Assembly: GCA_946811185.2 (NCBI GenBank)
Contig: OX328101.1
Span: forward strand, 21,002,122 to 21,066,121
Origin: Hippopus hippopus
Lineage: Eukaryota > Mollusca > Bivalvia > Cardiida > Cardiidae
Direction: 5' to 3'
DNA length: 64,000 bases
A model generated the notes under the pieces. It saw nothing but the letters and a program-made list of their open reading frames with translations. It did not search any database and was not told where the DNA came from. The translations under genes were made by a program, and so were the position numbers. Positions 11,086 to 22,588 of the stretch are shown here, piece after piece (position 1 is the first letter of the stretch; each line of letters opens with the position of its first letter).

Positions 11086-13560
11086 TTATACAAGCTGTTG
11101 TTCTTTTGCTGATGAATTTTTGTTTTTAATAGATAATGGTTCCTCTGCCACATTGTTGTCCAAGAATGTATATGCTAAGCTCGATACAATACACCTGTAA
11201 TGATCCAAGTTACTGACAAAATGTTGGGAGCCAACGGTCAAGAGATCCAGATTTTTGAAAAGGCAACTTTGCCACTGTCCTTTGGGAAAGCCATTTTCCA
11301 CACCTATGTAATAGTATGTGACATCATACCTGACGGTATTCTAGGCCAAGACTTTCTATTGAAGCATGCCAGCAGGATGGATTATAATAGCCTTAATATC
11401 ACTACAGAACAAGGAAATGTTGGATCGGGGGAGAAGCTGAGGCCAGAAGCCGAGTTCTTACCCTCGATAAGGTCCACATACCACCCATGTCATCTATGAA
11501 TGTTGCAGTTAGATTAGAAGAATCACAAAATTTCCCAGAACTAGCACTTATTAGGGCACCTCTTGAAGCAAAAAGGAATACAAGATTACTTGTTGCTGTG
11601 GGAATAGTTGAAACCAAGAACCCAACAATGTATGTCCGACTCATTAATCCAACAGAAGAGGCTGCAAATTTACCCCAAAATGTTCCAGTTGGAATATGTG
11701 AATCTTTGTTTGAAAGTCATACTGCCTGCTAACAAGCTTATGCTGACCCCAAAAGCCAGGAAGAATTACCAGACCATTTAGTTGACCTCTTAGAGAGAAG
11801 TAGCACTTACTTTGACAATCACCAAAGGCAAAGGCTTTCAAACTACTCTATGATTACCAGCATGTTTTTGCCAGATCATCAGAAGATCTAGGTAGAACAG
11901 AAAAAGTTGTGCACAAGATAAATACAGGAAGCACTGAACCTATTAAACAACATCCAAGAAGACAGCCACTTGGAAAATGGAATATTGAAAAAGAAGAAAT
12001 TCAGAAGATGCTTAAGAAGGGAGTCATAGAACCATCCAATAGCAGTTGGGCCTCTCCGGTTGTCTTGTTAACCAAAAAGGATGGCTCAACAAGATTCTGT
12101 GTTGACTATCGGAAGCTGAATGACTGCACAGTCAAAGACGCTTATCCAGTTCCAAGGGTAGACGAATGCTTGGATGCATTAGCTGGTTGAAAATGGTTTA
12201 GTTGCATGGACCTTAATTTTGGATTTTTGCAAATCGGACTGGACAAAAATGACAAGGAGAAGACTTCTTTTGCCACTGGACTTGGTCTTTACGAGTTTAC
12301 GGTTATGCCTTTTGGCCTCGTTAATGCTCATCTACCTTTGAAAGGTTAATGGAAGATGTAATGAGGGGAATTCAATGGGAAGAATTCCTTGTATATATGG
12401 ATGATTTGATTGTTCCATCCCAGACTTTTGATGAAGGCCTTGTAAGACTTGAACATGTGTATAAGCGCTTAGAAACAGCCAACCTGAAACTAAAGCCATC
12501 AAAATGTGTTTTCTTTCAGAAACAAGTGAATTTTCTACGTCACATTGTGTCTGAGAATGGTTTTTCAACTGACCCTGAAAAGACTGAGGCTATTAAAACT
12601 TGGTCAAGACTTAGTAGCAAAAAGCAGGTGCGAAGTTTCTTAGGACTTTGTTCTTACTACACAAAATTTGTTAAAGATTTTGCTGCTATTGCCAGGCCAC
12701 AGCTTTGTGAGAAGAAAACCCCATACTTATGGTCAGATGAAGCTGAAGCGGCTTTTGAAAAGCTAAAATCCCATCTTGTTTCATCACCTTCATTAGCCTA
12801 CCCCGAACTTGGAAAGAAATTTCTCCTGGACACATATGCCAGTGAATTTGCTGTTGGTGCTGTACTGTCCTAAGAACACGAGGACCAAGAGCGAGTTATA
12901 GCGTACATGAGTAAAAGTCTAAATGCACATGAAAGAGCCTACTGTGTCACCAGAAAAGAGCTACTTGCTGTTGTTACTGCACTGAAAAAGTTTCATATAT
13001 ATCTTTATGGACTGGAAGTCCTATTAAGAACAGACAACTCGGCAGTAAGCTGGATGAAAAACCTAAAAACTCCAACCAGTCAAATGGCAAGATGGCTTCG
13101 GTACAACCTAGTTGTTACACATCGCAAAGGAAAGAAACACTAAAATGCTGATGCTCTCTCCAGGAAACCATGTAAAGTCTGTCAAAAGTATACAGACAGC
13201 GAGACAGAAACTGTCCTTGAAGATTCAATCCAATGTCAAGAAGAATTCGACATGTTAAGCAGAGCAATTACTGTTTCTAATTCTGAAACTGGAGATGTTG
13301 AGTCTGACTTATGGCATCCAGATACAATAAGGGGTAAACAAATGAATGATGACATTGTTGGATTTGTCTTCCAAAGGCTAGAGCAAAGTGGTAGTAAACC
13401 TGAGTGGAAAGAAGTTGCGGATAGATCCGCAAAGCTAAAGACCCTTTTGAGCCAGTGGGATAGATTGTTGATTTCTTCCTCCATGCTTTACAGGAAATGG
13501 GAGACCCAACCTCTTCCTAAGCTTCAGCTAGTAGTCCCAAAAGATCTTCACTAGGTTTCT
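11086..13560 (+). pseudogene. gypsy pol: protease, reverse transcriptase, RNase H (broken)
   Basis: Protease near 11120-11400: active-site segment FLIDNGSSATLLS (Asn where Thr/Ser is usual after Asp) and DGILGQDFL. The RT starts around 11909 with KKGVIEPSNSSWASPVVL and RFCVDYRKLND. A TGA at 12188-12190 interrupts it in frame just before KWFSCMDLN, which holds the first catalytic Asp. A frameshift follows near 12330. The catalytic YMDD box is at about 12391-12408. RNase H follows with AYMSKSLNAHERAYCVTRKELLA (12903 onward) and LRTDNSAVSWM; a stop near 12871 and another near 13141 break it. 13252-13554 is the linker before the integrase. Confidence 0.85.
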
Positions 13561-13564
13561 TGAG

Positions 13565-14641
13565 ATGTATCTTGACATACCTTCAGCTGGCCATTTAGGA
13601 TGGAAACGAACATTAGAGAGAATTTCAGAGAGCTGCTATTGGCCCGGTGTGAAGGCAGACGTTCAAAAGTACGGTGGATCCTGCGATACATGTGCAGCTC
13701 GAAAAGCCAGTAAAACAAAAAGAGCACCTCTTGGACAACTTCTTACTGGGGCACCAATGGAGAAAATATCCATGGATATCGTCGGGCCTCTTCCTCTCAC
13801 TCCAAAAGGAAACAAGTATATCCTTGTGATGGTTGATGAGTTTACAAAATGGACCGAAGCTATTCCCATTCCAAACCAAGAAGCAAGCACTGTAGCAAAA
13901 ACCTTTGTTGATGAATTTATTAGCAGATTTGGTGTACCTCTTGAAGTCCATACAGATCAGGGGCGAAACTTTGAATCCAGCCTTTTCAGGCAAATGTGTG
14001 ACCTTTTCCGAATGTACAAAACGAGAACCACAAGTTTCAGACCTCAAGCCGATGGAACAGTGGAAAGATTTAACAGGACACTCACAAACATGCTTACTGT
14101 ATACTACAGTAGAACCCAGAATCTATGGGATAACTACTTGTCACAAGTTATGATGGCCTATAGATCAACGACTCATTCTAGTACCAAAATGACCCCGAAC
14201 ATGATGGTTTTGGGGCATGACATATATATGCCAATCCAAGCATTTCTGCCAAGGCCAGAAACGTATGACTCCACCGGTATTGATGAACATGTTAAAAATC
14301 TGCAAGAAGCTTTAGCTGATGCCCATGATACTACACGTAAGTTCCGTAGGAAACAATCGATATACCGAAAGAAAATCTATGACCGAAGTTCAAAGTCGAA
14401 GGAATTTAAACTACATTCACCTATATGGCTACATGACCCAGTGAGACATCCTCGGGTTTGTACAAAGCTGTCAAACAAGTGGAAAGGTCCTTACCTTATC
14501 GAGAACAGGATAGATGATTTGACTTACCTAGTGCGTGTCTCTCCATCTAAACCACTGAAGGCCATTCATGTAGTTAGAATGTTACCTTATAAAGGAAGGT
14601 CTTTACCGAAGTGGATGGTACCACTTGTCCATACTGTTTAA
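13565..14641 (+). CDS. gypsy integrase, open and apparently complete core
   Basis: Integrase joins retrotransposon cDNA to chromosomal DNA in the nucleus. This 358-codon segment is the longest intact piece of the element. The N-terminal zinc-binding region has HLGWKRTLERISESCYWPG and CDTCAARKA, the HHCC-type arrangement. The catalytic triad is visible as ISMDIVGPLPLTP (Asp), VHTDQGRNFESS (Asp) and SFRPQADGTVERFNRTL (Glu). The C-terminus has a KLSNKWKGPYLIENR-type GPY/F module and ends LPKWMVPLVHTV. In a working element it would be released from a Pol polyprotein, so the first Met is not a real start. Upstream frames are broken, so expression is unlikely. Confidence 0.88.
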   Translation: MYLDIPSAGHLGWKRTLERISESCYWPGVKADVQKYGGSCDTCAARKASKTKRAPLGQLLTGAPMEKISMDIVGPLPLTPKGNKYILVMVDEFTKWTEAIPIPNQEASTVAKTFVDEFISRFGVPLEVHTDQGRNFESSLFRQMCDLFRMYKTRTTSFRPQADGTVERFNRTLTNMLTVYYSRTQNLWDNYLSQVMMAYRSTTHSSTKMTPNMMVLGHDIYMPIQAFLPRPETYDSTGIDEHVKNLQEALADAHDTTRKFRRKQSIYRKKIYDRSSKSKEFKLHSPIWLHDPVRHPRVCTKLSNKWKGPYLIENRIDDLTYLVRVSPSKPLKAIHVVRMLPYKGRSLPKWMVPLVHTV

Positions 14642-15334
14642 TATAACAGTCCCTCTGTTTGTGTACAGTTGTTCCTTCTGTGATAATGTAAACGTTGAGT
14701 TGAAGTTTGTCCTCTGCAAAGCCTTAGTTCCTTTTTACATCCCCTTATGTTTATGAGGCTTTCACTTGTCTGTAGATGTGTCCGGGACACATCGAAGTAA
14801 GTATACATAGGGAACGTATACCATGTATATCGGGGATATACAAGAAGTCAGACCCTTATCCGTGCTCTTTCGGTAGGGCCAAAGGGAGGCTGTGTACTGT
14901 AAGGGTCTGTAACATTGTACTGAGCAGCGTACCTTGTAGTTGTCCAGGCAGGTTGTGAAGGTAGCCACTGATGTAATGTTCACATATTGTTAATATCCTA
15001 TGTTACCGCAGTCGTCAAACCCGTCAGTCGAATGTTTACATTGTACGTGAACCGTTTTAAGTATACCGGTAGTTTCCGCCGAAACCAGCCTTTGCTTTGA
15101 CCATGATCATGTCCATATGCTTCTGGAAGGTAATGTTCCACCCTTGGAGTGAAAGAAGTGTGTAAGAGACTAATTCAAGCAAAACCAATTTTCCAATATA
15201 ATTCCTAATCATTTTACCTAAGATTTCCCCTGTTGTAAGCCTTCACGTCAAATGATGACAATCCAGAACAAACAAGTCAGACTTGTTTTTTCCTTTCTTT
15301 GGAGTCCAAAATGTTTGTCTGCTGCGAGAAGACT
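14642..15334. other. Non-coding stretch after integrase
   Basis: No protein match. It includes a 19-bp near-perfect palindrome GATGTGTCCGGGACACATC (about 14774-14792) and ends at the target duplication of the SINE. It may be 3' untranslated sequence of the gypsy element, or an eroded LTR whose partner is missing. Confidence 0.45.
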
Positions 15335-15607
15335 CGTTGGTTGGTTGGTTGGTTGTATTGGGGTTTAACGCCACTTTAACAGCTAAGGTCATATCATGGC
15401 GGTCGGTGACGCACATGTGTTTCCTGGCTTTCTCACACCAGTACTAACTCAACTTTCTTTCCAAAGCCACCGACTGCTTTTCTCACATGCTTCAGCAGAG
15501 GTGAAAGGCGAAAATACGCCGGAAAGAAGGTTCGCCTCAACCGGGTATCGAACTCACAACCACCAGGTCATGAGTCCGACACGCTCACCACTGAGCCACC
15601 CGGGCGG
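15335..15607 (-). mobile_element. tRNA-derived SINE with 11-bp target duplication
   Basis: Read on the minus strand it starts with a tRNA-like head containing an A box (GGTGGCTCAGTGGTGAG) and a B box (GAGTTCGATACCC). It continues through a body and ends GGCGTTAAACCCCAATACAA followed by AACC repeats. The direct repeat GCGAGAAGACT flanks it at 15324-15334 and 15608-15618, so both ends are fixed. Pol III transcription and LINE-driven insertion are the known mode for this class. Confidence 0.9.
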
Positions 15608-15695
15608 GCGAGAAGACTTGTCCAACAAACGACGCCTTAAAGATTCATGTTGCCACCCATGGTTTCACGAGTCTTTTGCCAATGGTGCTTTGACC

Positions 15696-17817
15696 GGGGT
15701 ACGGACAAAACCCCCCCTAGGACAAAACCCCCCTAGGACAAAAGCCCCATGGACAAACCCCCCTAGGACAAAACCTCCATACCCTTAACTGAAAAGTGGA
15801 CAAAACCCCCATGGTTTAAAAACATGCTTATTATGTGTATAAATGAAATAAATCTTTAAACTAATGATATTAACATGATATTATGATAAATTGTAAATGA
15901 AATCATACAATAGAAAATTCATTGATATATTAATCAAAGGTATTATTTTGCTAATTATAGCATTAAGTTATAATGATAATTGAATTAAATTTTTATATAT
16001 ACAAATACATTTTTTGCAAACTACAGTGATTGCTTTCACACTTTGAAAAACAAACCCAAATCAAACACAATTAAAGGCTAAAGATGTAACTGCCTTTCAT
16101 GTTTGATTTTTCTCCTTAAATCAAAGAGACTTGTTTTGAATACTTTAAAACTGTTTGCAAATTATGTGTGTTATCTCAAATTTTGAGTGATTCTAACTGT
16201 GAATTTTTTTGATTATTTGGAGTATAAAATATTCTTTTTTGGAAAATGCTTACAATACAATATATTAAACTTTGTGGTAACAAGTCGTTTAAGCGTTTCT
16301 TTTGGATATATAACATTCTGTTTGGACTTAATTCGCTTCATTTTGGATATATTAAACTATTTTGTTAGTACTTGGAACTAATTCTGTGAGATATCTGGAT
16401 TTTGTATGGTGTCTAGTGTGACTTGTATGAACTATGTACTTTATTCCGAACAATAAAGGTGGACTTAAATTGTGCTATGTTGGATATATGTACACCAAGA
16501 AGATCTCCAACAAATCCAAAACCCGCTGGGAATGTACTAACAGGGCAGCATTCGCCTGTCGAGGCACTATTACCACCGCACCGACCTAGCCAACACAGAA
16601 GTAGTTTCCTCAATTCCACATACTCACGAGAGAGTGACTGGTAGAGTCGAAGCAGTGTCTGCTGTGTCAGCCATGAAAGAGAACATTCCAATGAATCGGG
16701 GTTGTCCAGGCCAAATTCTCGCAGATACACTACATGCCTGCTCCGCTGAGGCTCGCGCAGCCATAGGCAACACAGACTCCTTGAAGAGAGAGATACGACG
16801 CCTGAAGCACAAGAACAGACCAAAAGAGCCTACTTCCCTTAGAGACCTTCAACTGACTGAAGATTGGACTACTACTGGTGAAACTGTTCCTCTCCCTTTC
16901 CTCATCCATGACAGTGGAAATGACTCTCCCTGTAGAATGCTTGTGTTTGCGACAGAAATAGGACTTCGCCACTTATGTAGATCTGATACATGGTATATGG
17001 ACGGAACATTCTCCTCAGCACCTAGAATCTTCAAACAACTGTACGTTATCCGTGCTCCTCTTGGTGAAACAGCTGTTACCTGTGTGTATGCCTTCCTATC
17101 GAGCAAGTCACAAGAAACTTATGAAGAACTGTTTGGTGCCATAGTTACAAAGTGTGAAGACCTTGGTTTCTCTCCCGACCCATCTACAGTTATATGTGAC
17201 TTCGAGCAATCTGTTATACGAGCCATAGGAACAACTTTCGGTGACCGGGTCCGCTGCCAAGGATGTTTCTACCACCTCACGCAAATCACTTGGAGAAGAA
17301 TCCAGCAACTTGGCCTCACTGATTTGTACAGAACTGACGAGAGTGTCAAACTGTTTTGTGGTATGTTGGATGGCTTGGCCTTCCTTCCATTAGATGAGGT
17401 CAACAACGGAATGGACTTCTTAAAAGCCAACACCACAGAAGGACTCGAAGACCTTGTGCAGTACTTTGACAGTACCTATGTTTCTCCTTTGCCAATATTA
17501 TATTTCTTCACATCAAGGACATGGAATCAAGTGATTGCATTACCCCCTCTTCTAATGATGTTTTCTATTCCTAAATATTCAAAGTTCACTTTTCCTATTG
17601 CAAGTACAATGAAATTTTGTTCTATTTTGTCTAAACCTGTTTAAGAAATAAAGTAAAAAGGAAAACAATATGGAAAATATGAAAAATAAATGCTGTTTAT
17701 ATGCTGTTTATATATGATGGGGGTTTTGTCCTAGGGGGCTTTTATCCCATGGGGGTTTTGTCCTAGGGGGCTTTTGTCCATGGGGGTTTTGTCCTAGGGG
17801 GGTTTTATTCTACACTC
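15696..17817 (+). mobile_element. MULE-type DNA transposon with repeat-built ends
   Basis: Flanked by a perfect 9-bp duplication GCTTTGACC (15687-15695 and 17818-17826), the length typical of Mutator-like elements. Both ends are inverted arrays of a short unit based on GGACAAAACCCCCCTAGGAC (left about 15701-15810, right about 17717-17808). The internal gene (16486-17644) has a FLYWCH finger and a MULE transposase domain. Between the left array and the gene is AT-rich non-coding DNA. It inserted into the unrecognised ORF upstream of the 1.28-kb LTR. Confidence 0.9.
16486..17644 (+). pseudogene. MULE transposase with N-terminal FLYWCH finger (frameshifted)
   Basis: DDE-class transposase of the Mutator superfamily. 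A FLYWCH zinc finger is read at about 16486-16590 (KTRWECTNRAAFACRGTI). The frame then changes near 16600. From about 16634 the second frame carries a linker and the MULE domain: TWYMDGTFSSAPRIF (first Asp), TVICDFEQSVIRAI (second Asp), and RCQGCFYHLTQITWRRIQ (the CxxH-type motif before the third acidic residue). The protein diverges from the family after about 17500 (LPILYFFTSRTWNQ), where the C-terminus appears frameshifted. Its genomic role is limited to its own 9-bp-duplicating insertion. The first ATG of the longer frame is at 16673. Confidence 0.82.
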
Positions 17818-17826
17818 GCTTTGACC

Positions 17827-19190
17827 AACACAGATGCTATAGACGAATAGTTGACCTCCGCCAGCATGTTAAGAATGCGCAACCAACGATTTTCAAGAAA
17901 GAAGGAGAAGTACCATTCCTGAAGAAGAGCGGCTTTTACCTGGCAGACAACCCCAAGGAGTACAGACGGGCCATGGGCTCTGTGCCACTTGATGTAACCC
18001 CCGCTGCTGTTTTCCTGAAGGACGCTGTTGAGGAGTGGTGTAGGAACTTTAAAGGGGTGGTTGAAAGACCTTTGACTACGTGGCGACAGCTATGGGCCCA
18101 GTTTGGCGGGATCTTCTCTCCAGAACAGGAACTATCCCTTGACTATGGTTACACCCCAACGAGGCCAGACCTGGACACGGTGTACTCCATCGACCGAGAA
18201 GCGACAGGGGCGACAGCAGTCATGTATGGTCCCACTGGAGATGGCTGCTCCGCCTTTAGGAGGATCACTTTCACAGAGCAAGTCATCAATGATGCCAAGA
18301 AGAGGGAGCGGCTCCTGAGGCGGATGAAGGCCATTTCCAGTAAGTCCACATACCCACCTCCACCAATTTTCTGGGAGGAAGACACCATTGAAGGCCAAAG
18401 TTTCCTCCATCGCATGGTTGATGCCTTGGGAATGCAGACGGTTGATGTGAAAAAGGTAGAGAAGCGAAAGATCTGTAAGAAAAGGTCCCTTGACACAGAA
18501 ACACCTCCAGGACCAACAGGTGACAAGGCGAAGGACACTCTTGAAGAACCACCTGCTGAGAAAGAACATGGACAGCCCGATAGCACCCCTCCCCCTCAGA
18601 CTGACGAGCCTTCCGAACAAATCTAAGAGACCTCCTCTAACGGACCAGTGACAGACACAATGACCGCTTTTCCAACAGAAACCCCTCCGACGGCGAACAC
18701 GACAACGCTACAAGAAAGAGCTCTAGCCCTTCTAAAAACAGGTGCCATGCCCCTTTTGCCACCAGCAAGAGGAGACTGGATGTCTGGTGTGGAGATACAA
18801 CTGCCTATCCCAGGTAGTTTGTCCGTATGGCCCCCAGCAGGATCGAAAGCGATGTCCGCCGATATAAAGTTTCTTCATTGGGAAACGGTCTCCACCCTGC
18901 TGGCAACTATAGTTTTCCAAGCTATCCCGGAGGATCGAGGCCTTCTACTTGACACATTCCAGTTTCTCGCACTCCCTGGCACCAGAGAAAGGAAGCTTGC
19001 ATCCTCTTCCCAGATGATGAGATATTCAAGTTTTACCACTGTTCGAAAGATAGCTGCTGGTGAGTACCACTTGTCGGATGCAAATACCCTTATCCAACAG
19101 TTCGAAGCTGCATGTCTATCCAGTCCTAAGTCTGAAATGTACCAGCTGCTTATCAACTCTATAAAAGAAGTTCCTTTACGCATCCCGTAA
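17827..19190 (+). pseudogene. Unrecognised ORF in the 3' part of gypsy element 1
   Basis: I do not recognise this protein. One frame runs from the MULE right flank to the TAA at 19188-19190, interrupted once by an in-frame TAA at 18624-18626. The same frame is open left of the MULE from about 15641, so the MULE split it. Visible features: a Cys/His-rich start (CQWCFDQHRC ... DLRQHVKNAQ, like a decayed C2H2 finger), a conserved-looking middle (AVFLKDAVEEWCRNFKG, FWEEDTIEGQSFLHRMVDALG), a lysine-rich then Pro/Glu-rich linker (18460-18640), and a C-terminal domain (WETVSTLLATIVFQAIPED, SDANTLIQQFEAACLS). GC content is higher than in the flanks. Its position just before the polypurine tract suggests an extra retrotransposon ORF; no envelope features (signal peptide, transmembrane segment) are seen. 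Confidence 0.55.
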
Positions 19191-19227
19191 ATTACGTTCC
19201 AAAATCCAGGAGAATTTTTATAATTAA

Positions 19228-20520
19228 GTTGGGGGGAGTGTAAGGAAATACATCAGTAGCAGCCATCCAAAGTATCCCAGTTACCAAATTTAGTCTTTAA
19301 CCAGACCCCAGAAGTATAAAATCTATTCCGTAACCTGTATTTCATCCTTGGCACCTGTTTTGAGTCCTATATTTACCATGTATTAACTACCATGACGATC
19401 CATGGCCTGCTGAGATGTTCACTCAACAAAATACAAATCTGTGAAAACCAATGACAAACGATCTTACCAGACGAAGAAATCCTTTGCTTTACAGTCAAAA
19501 CAAGTAAAACCCACTTACCTTTGTATCTGATGATGTGGAGATGTCCTCTTTCATAAGTATTCAGTTCCAAAAGCACAAACTCTAGTGATTAACTGCCGTT
19601 TGAGATTTTATTTCACAGCTTCAACATGATGATAGACTTTCGAACAGCAAGATTATACAAGGAAACATAACTCTATTTGACCGTTGTTGTTATTGTTGCT
19701 TACATGCATTTTTTCATCTAGGTTCTTTCGTGTATATTAGTAATATTGATTAGTATTACTTTGGTAAATTTACTAGTAATAGTCAGTGTAGATTTGCTAC
19801 CTCCAGATTTTGTTAGCGTAGCCATTTCAAAATATTACGGCAAAGTAACTGCTGGAACTATTTTCAGTATTCGTATAGCCTGCTTGTTTTTATGTGATTG
19901 AATTTTGATCTTGCATTATTATTATATTATTCTATGTGTAATTTTAGCTTCTAGCAAGAATTAAGCAGAAACTAACATGATGCATCTGTCTAGAAGAGAA
20001 ATTGTGCTATTTTACGTCGGGTATCCTTGATACGGAAGGTCACAATTTCTCATGTGTGCTTACGCACAGGTTTTATTGCATCTGCTTTTTGTCCAAAATA
20101 TGTTTTGGTATCTGCTTACTTTATTTAAGTTCTGCTGATCTCATAAGCAGTACATTTTTGTAAAGAGCTGTTTATACTTTTATGTTTTAAGACTATGCCA
20201 TGCTTATTTGTAAGAGGGTAAATCACAATGCTTTCATTATTCTGCATGCTCATTGGCTCTTTCTGGTCAGGTGACCAGCCTTGTAAAGTTATATAAGGCG
20301 GCAGATTTCAAATGTCGGCATCTTCCTCAGATCACCTGAGCTGTAAACAACATAAAGAAAACTTCGAAACCACGACATTCTAGAACCTACTAGGTAATAA
20401 AAACGTTCCAAAAAGGATTTCAAATATTCAGCTCTAGTCTTCTAATTGTCCAAGGACAATAAACAACAATTTAAAAGCAGTTATCTTTTGAAGATCAGTC
20501 TGATAGATCAGACCGTTACA
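19228..20520 (+). repeat. Polypurine tract and 3' LTR (1,282 bp)
   Basis: AAGTTGGGGGGAG (19226-19238) is a polypurine tract directly followed by TGTAAGG. The LTR runs 19239-20520 and closes with CGTTACA, giving a 5-bp inverted terminal repeat TGTAA/TTACA and canonical TG...CA ends. A TATATAAGG promoter box lies near 20291. AATAAA-type signals near 20395 and 20458 are downstream of it, as expected for U3-R-U5. No second copy of this LTR is in the window, so the target duplication cannot be checked. Confidence 0.75.
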
Positions 20521-21599
20521 TACGGGAATCAAAGTACTGAAGTTATGTCGAACCATATTCCTTTACCAAAAACTTGCTTTGTATCCATACCAATGTTTGA
20601 GATGGTGACTGTATAATTCTATCATTTATTTGAGGAAGATCCTGTCGCATAGGTCACGTCCCTGGTATACATATGTTTAACTTTGAGCCTTTAGCCTATA
20701 AAATGTACTTTAAAGCCTTACCATAATACTGGAGAGAGAGAGAGAGAGAGACTGAGAGCGGGAGTACCATTGCACCCACATATTTCATTCCACCGTTGAT
20801 TAATAAAATTGAGAAGCCAAGTCAAGTGAACTTCCTATTGAGAGATAATATCGTGTCGTGTTTTATTTATTGTTCCACCGCGTTACCGTTTTTCCAACCT
20901 GACTATAGAGACCTTCAGAGTAAACTGTTGAGTTAAAGATTTAGCAGACGACAAAATCTTCCAGTTGTCCTAATTGAAAGTATTTGCAGACAACAAGTCA
21001 AATGTGACTCAAGTGATAGGATTGGTCTTGAAAAGTAAAAAAAAAAAAATCATAATCTAGAAAAAGGGGTAATTCATGGTTACAAAACTTTAATTTTCTT
21101 TTTTCCACGTTGTTTTCAAAAGCCTTTTTTCCTGAGGGTCGTTCAAACGAGGGTAGTTTAGTAATGGAGTACCCAGGGAGCGATTCATCAAAGTTTGCGA
21201 AATTCCCGCTGTTTGTTTAATTAAATTGATTCGGGCCTACTGTTTTACATATTTTTTATTCATTCACAAAAAAGATATATTTTTTCTTATGAATAACAGT
21301 TCTAACGGATGTTTCATTTTCAAAAGATAAGAACCATGCTCACTGAAAAGGGGGTTTAATGCATCTGCAAAAGGTATCGACCCAGGTCAGCCTGCGCAGG
21401 TTGACCTGGATCGAAACCTTGGCTATTGGTCAATTTTCTGCATGCTAAAGAGCTGATGTAACTCATGATTAAGTCCGTTGTTATACACAGCAGATTTTAT
21501 GGATCCATAATGATCTGATGACTTGCTTGGTACAATGCATCACGGAGATCCATTAACCCCCCTTTTGCCAGAGTGCCACTTATATACATCTGAACACTG
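20521..21599. other. No recognised gene
   Basis: Contains an AG microsatellite (about 20733-20752) and a short hairpin near 21379-21412 built on GGTCAGCCTGCGCAGGTTGACC. No coding or RNA feature is supported. Confidence 0.5.
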
Positions 21600-21838
21600 A
21601 GATCTAGAGGGTAAAGTGTAGGATTCGTAACCTGGAGGCGCCGGGCTCAATCATCACTCGAAGCACGGTGTTTCTTTTCCTGGGAGTGGCTTTTGGGCTG
21701 GACACTTCAGATCCCTAGCCTAGTACTGGTGAAATCCAACACATACATTAATATGTGAGCTGCGACCGTGATATAACTGAAACAATGTCGATAAGCAAAA
21801 AAACAATAAATGAGCAGTCAGTCAATTTATCAATCAGT
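21600..21838 (+). mobile_element. tRNA-derived SINE, diverged
   Basis: The head near 21600-21660 folds on a tRNA-like pattern with a B-box-like GGGCTCAATCATC. The 3' part (GCGACCGTGATATAACTGAAACAATG) matches the 3' part of the SINEs at 46.7 and 62.0 kb. It ends in a run of TCAGTCA/TCAATCA repeats. Boundaries approximate. Confidence 0.65.
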
Positions 21839-21864
21839 CAAGATCTGGACAATGGAAATATGAG

Positions 21865-22012
21865 TCATGGAATCCGGCATTTTTTTCCTTTTTCCGGAAT
21901 GTTTTCCTCCCTCTCAGAGAAAGGTGTCATAATTTGTGCCACATTCAATTTATCGTCTGCAAGAGCTTCCAAATTAGAAAAGTCTACAATTTATTCGTCT
22001 GATAAAGTGTAA
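21865..22012. mobile_element. piggyBac-like hairpin MITE fragment
   Basis: Carries the hairpin arm (TTTTTCCTTTTTCCGGAATG) and the conserved right arm TTATCGTCTGCAAGAGCTTCC of the MITE family described at 31005-46125. Left end not seen. Confidence 0.6.
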
Positions 22013-22254
22013 ACAGTGAAAATTGTTAAATGCCCGTTAGCAGCCAAAGTAAACGTGTTAAAATGCATTTAAATTTACGGACCCTCGCGTATGCAAGCAT
22101 TGTTGGGAAATGACGCCTGGTTGCATCCCAATCAGGATATAAGTGAGTATTGTCTTAATCTAAACGTGTAATATACCCGCAGAGATTTCCGTTAGTTCTC
22201 CTAAAGTTGTCATGGTGTAGATACACGGTGGGGGCTTCATGGCCGGTGTAACGT

Positions 22255-22450
22255 TGTAAACTGACCCCAATAGAATAATGACCCCCGGTCATTATTTTAT
22301 AGAGAATAGTGACTCCCCGGTCATAATATTATGACCGGAGGGTCATAATATTTTGACTCCCCCACACGTAGAAAAATGACTCACACATAGAATAGTGACC
22401 CCCTATAAAATCATGACCCCCCTAACCCAGACCCTAACCCTAACCCATCT
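22255..22450. repeat. GGTCAT/GACCCC minisatellite with telomere-like tail
   Basis: Imperfect alternation of ATAATGACCCCCGGTCAT-type units, partly palindromic. It is followed by CCCTAACCCTAACCC at about 22431-22446, two and a half copies of the metazoan telomere repeat. Confidence 0.6.
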
Positions 22451-22588
22451 AAGGTACGCTTAAGTTACACAGGATAGGCGGCTAAAGAGACGCTATCCTC
22501 GATCCTTTCGCGAAGGGAAGCTCCTTTCGCTGTTTAGATGGTTACCATCATTTTCGGGCTGTGAAACCACGAGGTTGTTTGATACAGG

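Larger units (their letters stand above)
9700..20520 (+). mobile_element. Ty3/gypsy retrotransposon 1, 5'-truncated, with nested insertions
   Basis: Plus-strand order is gag remnant, zinc knuckle, protease, reverse transcriptase, RNase H, integrase (9702-14641). Then come a non-coding stretch, a SINE, a MULE, an unrecognised ORF, a polypurine tract (19228-19238) and an LTR (19239-20520). No 5' LTR or primer-binding site is visible before 9700, so the left end is missing. That the LTR and the late ORF belong to the same element as the pol gene is inference from order and orientation: they are separated from it by about 4.6 kb, of which about 2.4 kb is SINE and MULE. Confidence 0.7.

Noticed and set aside
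14642..15334. 3' LTR of gypsy element 1 right after integrase
   Set aside because: No polypurine tract, no TG...CA pair and no second copy seen; the better LTR candidate with a polypurine tract is at 19239-20520.
17827..19190. Envelope gene of the gypsy element
   Set aside because: No signal peptide, furin-like site or transmembrane segment is visible; Pro/Lys-rich and zinc-finger-like features argue against it.
22500..22588. Left half of the MITE found at 61830, which would prove one 39-kb gypsy insertion
   Set aside because: The left flank of the 22589 LTR does not resemble the MITE hairpin or left arm; only the four-base CAGG match remains.
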